From Chimonanthus salicifolius (taxonomy: Eukaryota > Streptophyta > Magnoliopsida > Laurales > Calycanthaceae): a stretch of DNA of 64,000 nucleotides. The DNA is taken from NCBI GenBank assembly GCA_013350335.1, contig CM023532.1, positions 97,643,931-97,707,930 on the forward strand, in the 5' to 3' direction. Under the pieces are notes generated by a model. The model searched no databases, was not told the DNA's origin, and saw only the letters and a program-made list of their open reading frames with translations. This document shows positions 56,881 through 64,000 of the stretch, one piece after another (within the stretch, counting starts at the first letter, position 1; the number at the start of each line of letters is the position of its first letter). The position numbers and the translations under genes were made by a program.

Positions 56881-58048
56881 AGACCGATTTCAATACAATT
56901 CGAGTTCGATAACATTGGGTAAAATTGGAGAATGCCATACACTTGGAGCATTGGGAATATTTATAAAATTCCATGCTCACAAGGTGTGCGATAATATGTT
57001 TGAGTGAATGTTGCTTTGTGCACATTCCAATGTAGAGTTGTGTAAGGTTATGGTTTGACCTCCTTATGTGCCTATGTGTGATTGATATGAATATATTGTA
57101 TCAAATACATATGTATGAGTTTCCCAAGTTCCCTATGATTAGATGTTTACTATAATTGAGAATTCATAGATTTATGATGTGTTAAAGTATGATAGAATGT
57201 ATGATAAATCAAGATTTTCCAAGATGTGTAATGTAAGGCCTTAATAACTTCTCATACTTGTGTATGGTTATGAGTAATGTATGTATCAAATGAATTCTCA
57301 TGATTGTGATCGGAATTCTTAGATGAGTAACTCATATAATAAGCATGATAAATGTGTTTTAATACCATGCTTGGATTATGTGATGATGTGTACATCACTA
57401 GTAAGTACCTATGTTGATAATAGTTGTGGTGGATCGACCTAACCATGTGTAGAACGAATTTCCATGATTTGAAGATGAACTTGATAAAGGGTTAGACTAA
57501 GTGATATGGGTGAGTTACGGTCAATTATGTTAGAACCCAAAGGGGTTAACTTATGCTACAATGGGAATGGGCTAGCATGATTGAGAATGCATGGAATGTA
57601 ATGTAAATGCTAAGAAAGGCTTGTTTGATTTCCCCAAAGTAAAAGTAGGATCACTCCCCAATGTCAACCCAAATGTGAAAATAATAAACTATGGCTGATC
57701 TGATCCACTATGTGGTACGTAGGCAACTGAGAGCATTGTGCCTCAGCTCAATCAAAAGATGCATTGTGTCATCCATTTATATTAAGGATGATGTTAGATG
57801 TTGAGCAAATGTGACGAGTAGAAAGGGATTGGTGGGATATACCTTCCCTAATATAGACCCTAATGCTAGATGTTGGATCCCTCGAAGGCGGCCCGAAGAG
57901 ATTATGATGCCTTGGGAATTTCGATATAATGAGACATATATGTTTGTTACTCGTAAAGCCTAGAATGGCTAGAGAACTGTGAAAATTCTTAAGATGAACA
58001 GATGAGGACTTTGGCACTGATATGTACGTGACTAGGTCACTTGATTAT

Positions 58049-58230
58049 TTTGAGACATGGTACGCGTATGTCCCTCACGTGATGATTATATTGAGACGTG
58101 ATATGGGTGTGTCTCTCACGTGATATTGATGATTGAGACGTGGTATGGGCGTGTCCCTCACGTGATATTGATTATATTGAGACGTGGTATAAGTATATCC
58201 CTCACGTGATATTGATAACGTTATGCCTCA
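58049..58230 (+). repeat. Tandem repeat of about 45 bp, four units
   Basis: GAGACGTGGTATGGGCGTG and CCCTCACGTGATATTGAT recur with variants four times. Repeat D has a single copy at the corresponding place (near 34180). Confidence 0.75.
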
Positions 58231-59048
58231 GTCCGTTGAAAAAGGAAACGTAAATCATTGTGTCTCAACTTTGTATAGTTACAAGGATGAGATAAGTATA
58301 TAGATTTCATGACTAAGGCCTAGAGTAGACGTGAGACCGTGGGAGCCTCGATATGAACATACGGAGACTGTGGAATTGAAATGTATGTGACTTGGCCACT
58401 TGATATTGAGACGTGGTATGGGTACGTCCCTCACGTGATTATGATGGTTGAATGACCGTTCCAGAGAGGTATTCGGGACAGTGGGGTCGGCTACGGAGAC
58501 TTAGTCCCGTAGGGTTGCCTTCGAGGAGTAGGTCCCTCACATGCTACGCGATGGAGGGCGCTATCACGGCTATTTAGCACACTTGATGTTAGTTGATGCA
58601 CTGAGCTAGATACTATTTTACCCCACCGGGGTGGTGCTAGCTTCGTTAGACGCGGTCCGACCGCCTTAGAGCTTGACTGAATCATCCTTGAGGTGAAGGG
58701 ATGCAGGGCGAGGTAGACTTGATCACGCTAGTCGTAAGTCTCCCGCTTAGTAAGTCATGGACCCTAAATCTTGCTAGGGGTCGTGGTATATTTATGATAT
58801 GATATGATGATTTGATATTGTTGCCACAGTCCCATAGTGATTCATTCGAGTGTTGTTCCTATGGATAGAAGATCTCATGGTAAATGATGTGCCCCTGGAT
58901 TAGTTATGCCCACGGATGGATTATGCCCGTGGAGGGATTATATTCATGGATGGTTATTACCCATGGATAGATAATACTCACTGATAGAGTGTTACCAAGG
59001 ATGGATGTGCATACCCATGGATGATTGTTCCCATGGTGGTGCTTGGAT

Positions 59049-59340
59049 GTTGGTCTTAGGGTAGACCTGTTGATCCCATGGTAGACGTATTGGTCTTATG
59101 TTAAACATGTTGGTCCCATGGTAGACGTATTGATATTATGGTGGACATGTCGGTCCCATAGTAGACGTATTGGTATTATGGTGGACATGTTGGTCCCATG
59201 GTAGACGTATTGGTATTATGGTGGACATGTTGGCCCCATGGTAGACGTATTGGTATTATGGTGGACATGTTGATCTCATAGTAGACGTATTGGTCGTATG
59301 TTAGACATGTTGGTCTTATGATAGACATATTGGTTCTACG
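59049..59340 (+). repeat. 20-bp minisatellite with a 40-bp higher-order unit
   Basis: Monomers of exactly 20 bp alternate between two types: one with GGTCCCATGGTAGACGTATT and one with GGTATTATGGTGGACATGTT. About 14 monomers are present, several 40-bp dimers nearly identical. Homologous repeat D lacks the regular alternation. Confidence 0.9.
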
Positions 59341-60189
59341 AATGTATAAGTTATGCCCATGGATGGATTATACCCACGGAGTGATTATATTCATGGATGG
59401 TTATTACCCATGGATAGATGATACTCACTGATGGAGAGTTACCAGGGATGGATGATGAATCCCATGGATGTTGTTCCCATAGTAGACATATTGGATTCAT
59501 GCCTAGATATTGATTATATGGTGGGCATATTGACCCCATGAAGATATAGTGGTCCCATGGTAGACGTATTGGTCTCATGGTGGACGTGACGGTTCTATGG
59601 ATAGATATTATTTTCCCATTGATGGTTATTCCCATGAAGGGCTTTGTGACCATGGATGAGTATTCTATACCGTCGATAGATATTCCACGGACGGCATTGA
59701 TTCCATAGAGGATTGGACCCATATTTAAAGTATTATCCCCGAGGAGGGATGTATTTATGTTCGGGTATAGGTCCCATGGTTGAGGTTTATCCCATGTGTG
59801 ACATTAATGCCATGGTTGACGGTATTCCCATAGTTGGTATAGACCCGTGATTGACTAGACCCGTGATTGGCTAGACCCGTGATAGATGAGATCTATTCTA
59901 TTGATAAGGCCCACGATAAGATAAGTAGAATGTCTTGATGTGACATCATGAATAGCACAGGGTTAGTGCCATGAAATAAATGAATTGAGAACTACGCAGG
60001 ATTTGATCTCCATTGGAGTACGTAGGCAGCTGATAATTCAATTCGATCGAATCAAGGGTCCAATAAGTCCTGTGATCCGTAGGAATCTCGCAACACATGT
60101 AGTTGTCACGTGTTTGGACTATGAGTTGTGTATACTTCAAAAAAAAATTATTATTTTTTCTAACGTGTCCGTTGGGTCGGGCCGTGACA

Positions 60190-60737
60190 ACAATCTTGTG
60201 AAATTCTTGTCCTAGTTTTTAGTATTTTCCGAAATCCAACTTCCAGTTGGAGTGGTCGACCAAGGCAAGGATAGAATGGACTTTTTGCATTTATTTTTTG
60301 TATATAAGCACATGTAATGTCAATTTTTGAAGCAATTCCAATATTACAATTTTTGGAGAACAAATTTTCTCAAGTGTGTGTGTCAAGTTTTATAAGGGTT
60401 CTCAAGCCAAGACCCAAACTTCGGTCCAAACAAGTAGGTACCATGGTTTTCTGAATTAATTTGTGTCTTATTGGTTTTTAGATTAAGGATTTCATATTAT
60501 TCATCTTTGAATCTCTTTTATTTTCATTCATTAAAATCTGAATTTAAAAGAAACATTAATCTAAATTCCAATAAGCACACTTAATTCCCTTGTTGATTGT
60601 CGTCAAGGGAGTTGTTCATCAACTCCTGACAAGCCAGAACCCTTTCGTAAATATTCGATTGGTTGTACAGAATCCATTGATGGCAACATCAATTGGATCC
60701 ATTATCCTAGTGCACTTGGGTAAATGTGAAAACCCGC
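60190..60737. other. No gene seen
   Basis: AT-rich non-coding sequence between repeat E and the LINE tail. Confidence 0.5.
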
Positions 60738-60960
60738 CCCAAGCCTACATCATTTGGTCATGTTAGTAGAAAACCAAACACAATATCAGTGCATAGTGTT
60801 GAGAGACTACAGATTGTAAGCACAATGAGGAGATGTCAACCACTAAAAACATTGAGGGAAGGAATAAAGAAAAACATGTTAGATTGTGGTGTGACTGATG
60901 GGATGGTTTATGATAGGGTCCAATGGACAAATGATGTAGGACAAGCTTTGATACCAAATA
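60738..60960 (+). pseudogene. LINE reverse-transcriptase C-terminal tail
   Basis: RRCQPLKTLREGIKKNMLDC, then GVTDGMVYDRVQW and QALIPNM, resemble the RGRPKxTWxE...DRxxWRxxI...DP tail at the end of plant LINE RT proteins. It is followed at once by LTR O2, which may have inserted here. Confidence 0.6.
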
Positions 60961-62064
60961 TGACGCAGGACAGAAGTGAAGTGTGCCCTAAGATGAAGTT
61001 AAGACATTCAAATCCCTAGATCTAAGAAGATAATATTCCGTATTCAATGATTAAAAACAAGATCTATGCAAATAGCATCACAAAGTCAAAAGATCTAAAA
61101 AAATCCATAGCATGCAAGCATATTAAACCCAAGAACTAATCACGAAACGATATTAGAGTTTCCAAATATCCTAAGATCAGATTCAAGATGCCTAGGATTC
61201 CACAAACAAGTGAAAAAGTACAGATTCTTAATGAAGAATCAAGCCCTACTTAAATCCAAACCCAAAAACACGTGAAATTGGTCTGAGAAAGGTGGTGTTT
61301 GGGGGTTTTACTGCACAAAAAATTTGGTTGCAAGGTAGGGAACCAAGTCGAAACGCAAAAATGATGCACAACAGGAATGAAAACAGTCCGTCTGTACGGT
61401 GGTACGGCCAATGGACTCCGCGTCAGGACAGCCTACTGAGTTGAGATCCAAGCCTAGTTGGGTTAGATTTGGATTTATTTGGGATTTTTGGGCTGTTTAG
61501 GGTTCCACAAAAGCAAAAAAAATTGGGAAAAAAGTTGGAGGAGAAGAAAAAAAAAGAGGAGACGACGACGAAACTGTGAAGAGAAAAGATAGAAAGCACT
61601 TGTTTTCTTAGAAAGGAGGGACGGAGTCACACTACCAATCTTCTCAAGAGAACATGCAGAAAACTTTTCTTCACTTGTATTCTATTATGAAATAAGGAGT
61701 GTTTCCAAGTATTTACAAGAAAAAACCTATGAAACCCTATAAACATACACGTGTGTGCCACATGTGTGAACAATACAAACCATTCATATTAACTTATTAC
61801 ATTCCATAAAGTTGATATTCAAATAAAAATAAATAAAGAAAATACAATAAGTAAACTTCCTAATCCACTACTATGGCAACTATGGGTCCATCTGATGGCT
61901 TGGATTAATCAATCACAATCCGACGGACGAAACAACTCCCAAATCCGATCTGATGTAATGAACGATCAGATTAGGCCTTCCAAGCAACAAGTCATAGATA
62001 TATGCACTATCTGGACTATCCATGGCTGGATCTGCCTCTATCATGGTCAGATATGTAGGAATTG

Positions 62065-63645
62065 TGATGCAGAATGGGTAGGATAGGACACTCTATTCAA
62101 TCACTTCAAGCAGAAGCAATGACACAACTCAAATATTTGGTCGTGTCAATCAAGAAATCAAGCAAGTTTAACGCAGCCCGCGACTATCAAACAATAAACC
62201 ATAGCTCAAATAAGTATTAGAGTTAATAAATCAAATCAGTTTGATTTATTTTCAACTCGGCGGGTTTTCTTAATTTGCTTCTTCTCAATTTTCTAACAGA
62301 TTTAAGGGTGGTTTCAAATACTACAGTCAGCCCTCCAACACTGTTTTAAAGACTAGGGAAACTCAAAACTGGGTTTGAACCTTTCACCTGGTACAGCCCC
62401 AATAAGGCTTTAAAACTGATTAAAATCCCCATAAAAATGGTCACAAATCATGTTTTAAAACTGATTTTAAATTTCCAAATAAAGTCAGTTTCCAAACAAT
62501 TTTGAAACAGGTTGTAAGCTTTTAATTTCGTCACACACAGATGCCCAACGACTGCACCAAACGGGATTTTCAATCTGTAAATTCATTCTAAAATCCCCAT
62601 AAAAATGGTCACAAATCATGTTTTAAAACTGATTTTAAATTTCCAAATAAAGTCAGTTTCCAAACAATTTTGAAACAGGTTGTAAGCTTTTAATTTCGTC
62701 ACACATTGATGCCCAACGACTGCACCAAACGGGGTTTTCAATCTGTAAATTCATTCTAAACGCTCTTTTGAAAACAACACCACACGACTGATTTAAACCC
62801 AAACAAAATTCAATCCAAACAAATTTTAGAAATCTGACTACAATTTTTAAATGGAAATCAGTTTCAAACTGTATTTTAAAATGGTGTAGAACAGTTCAGA
62901 AAATTCATTCAACCACAGCTGTCAAACTGAATTTAGAAAACAGGTTAAAAACTGGTAGTAAATTCCCACATAAATCAGTTCAAAACAGTTTTTAAACTGG
63001 TATTAAATCCTTTAAATCAATTCACATCAATGTTTCAAACAGTTCCTGGCCTCAAAAATAGGTCAGTTTTGTTAATTAAATCCCTCAGCAGTTTCAGCTG
63101 AAATAGATGGGTTTAATCAACTCAGAAATGTGATTCAATTACCCCAAAACTTGAATAAGTTTAGGATTACCTGGCTATGGAGGGTTAACCTCAAAACTCC
63201 TCAGCTTAGCCTTGAATCAATCAGAGATTGTAAGCAATTATTCTTGACTTGCGGCAGTCTGGATTGCAGAATCTGCAAGCGACCAGTAACCTGGCTGGAT
63301 GGCTTTGGACTATCACTATCCTACCTGGCCTTGGACTCCCCATTGAGAAAAACTAAATAAACTTTATTTCATAATATTCCCCTCTTTCTTGGCTACATAC
63401 CATCCTTTTTATAATAAGGAACAAACAGAAACAGCCATACGTGATTTTAATTCAAAGGAAAAACTATCCTATTTTAATTCAAGGGAAAAAAGTGTCCCAA
63501 AATTAAACATACCTAATATGTAACTGACCCTAGAACTTAAATAACAACAGTGCAATTTATTTATTGGGTTGCAAGGTCTACTATTTTGGGCATAGGACCT
63601 AGATCAAAAACACAGTTCTCTTCACCACCACAAATGCCCGCATCA
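62065..63645 (-). mobile_element. Solo LTR P inserted in LTR O2 (1581 bp)
   Basis: Ends TGATGC...GCATCA are inverted; flanks AATTG (62060-62064) and GATTG (63646-63650) agree at four of five bases. LTR O1 shows the uninterrupted target. Minus orientation is suggested by the TGATGCGGGCATTTG start shared in type with N1, N2 and H. It has no coding region. Confidence 0.72.
62421..62757. repeat. 168-bp tandem duplication in LTR P
   Basis: TAAAATCCCCATAAAAATGG begins both copies, at 62421 and 62589, with only a few differences along the unit (for example CACACAGATGCCC and CACATTGATGCCC). Confidence 0.88.
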
Positions 63646-63735
63646 GATTGTGCAAAAATTCATTATCCAACCATGATGAGATAAAATCCAGGTTTTGATG
63701 CATCATTCTTTGCTAGTCACATGATGTCCTCATCA

Positions 63736-64000
63736 AGAAGAACTAAAGCAAACTCTAGATAGATGGGATTTTTGCTTATGATGATGGTGATGATAAAATT
63801 GTGGAACATCATATGGTTGAAGTTGATGAGTATGGCAGCTTCAACTGGCAAGATTGATTATAGTCAAAAAACTATACAGTGAAAACTATATGAGTGGTGT
63901 TTTTTTTCCTCCCTTTCTTGCCATACGAATTTATGGAACAAAAAAAGGTTAAAGCTGATGAAACGCTATCCTCAATTAGAATAGTTTGTGGAAATTTGGT
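63736..64000. other. Window end, no gene seen
   Basis: Probable interior of the element whose LTR is O2; no protein domain recognisable. Confidence 0.4.

Larger units (their letters stand above)
56881..60189 (+). mobile_element. LTR-like repeat E, a second copy related to D, left-truncated
   Basis: It aligns in order with repeat D: ATGCCATACACTTGGAGCAT (E) with 28846 onward, GGCTAGCATGATTGAGA with 33693 onward, GGGATGCAGGGCGAGGT with 34537 onward, ending CGTTGGGTCGGGCCGTGACA. Solo LTR C is absent (empty site near 57530). It has no coding region. The left end is not defined. Confidence 0.75.
60961..63735 (-). mobile_element. Gypsy LTR O2, minus strand, split by LTR P
   Basis: The minus-strand LTR starts TGATGAGGACATCATG at 63735 and ends CTGTCCTGCGTCA at 60961. 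Without P it is about 1.19 kb. It aligns with O1. The flanks (AAATA, AGAAG) do not match, so interior sequence probably continues to the right, out to the window end. Confidence 0.65.

Overview
The window is nuclear DNA of a flowering plant. It is AT-rich, non-coding over most of its length, and packed with plant LTR retrotransposons, miniature LTR elements (TRIMs), LINE fragments and a Stowaway-like MITE. The only host gene I can support is an intron-rich short-chain dehydrogenase/reductase (SDR) on the minus strand. Nothing visible fixes the species. Very long TE-filled introns occur in many large angiosperm genomes, and I do not go beyond 'angiosperm'.

The SDR gene: three coding exons at 54387-54645, 40790-40984 and 23594-23992 (minus strand, in that order) join in frame through GT-AG introns. 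They give 283 residues of a menthone/neomenthol dehydrogenase- or salutaridine reductase-like enzyme with an intact cofactor motif and an intact N-S-Y-K active site. The introns are 13,402 and 16,797 bp. A further intron must extend upstream of 54645, because the first coding exon was not found before the end of the window.

Layout. 1-6593: old AT-rich DNA with a degenerate TRIM (3163-3498) and a Stowaway-like MITE (4962-5385). 6594-9261: a gypsy-type LTR on the minus strand (N1), broken by a compact LTR element (7761-9073). 9424-20163: a long-LTR gypsy element (A) with a broken gag and no recognisable pol; its 3' LTR carries a TRIM at 16571-17151. 20587-22126: a second copy of the 6.6-9.3 kb LTR (N2). 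23594-40984: SDR exons 3 and 2 with the intron between them. That intron holds a five-level stack: a LINE, split by a copia element B (26549-37461), split by a gypsy-type LTR-like unit D (27982-35578), split by solo LTR C (29432-33655), split by solo LTR F (31991-33209). The four inner insertions each have a perfect 5-bp target-site duplication. 40985-54386: the intron between exons 2 and 1, with a four-LTR TRIM array (41287-42613), a copia fragment I split by a gag-only element H (44966-48836), and a LINE K carrying solo LTRs J (49587-50627) and L (51424-52193). 54646-64000: presumed upstream intron, with a second D-like repeat E that carries a 20-bp minisatellite, a LINE tail, and an LTR (O2) with another LTR (P) inside it.

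Adding up the listed coordinates, about 45 kb of the 64 kb is recognisable transposable element. No other host protein gene, tRNA, rRNA or CRISPR array could be supported. All transposon coding regions seen are broken by stops, frameshifts, deletions or insertions, so none looks autonomous.
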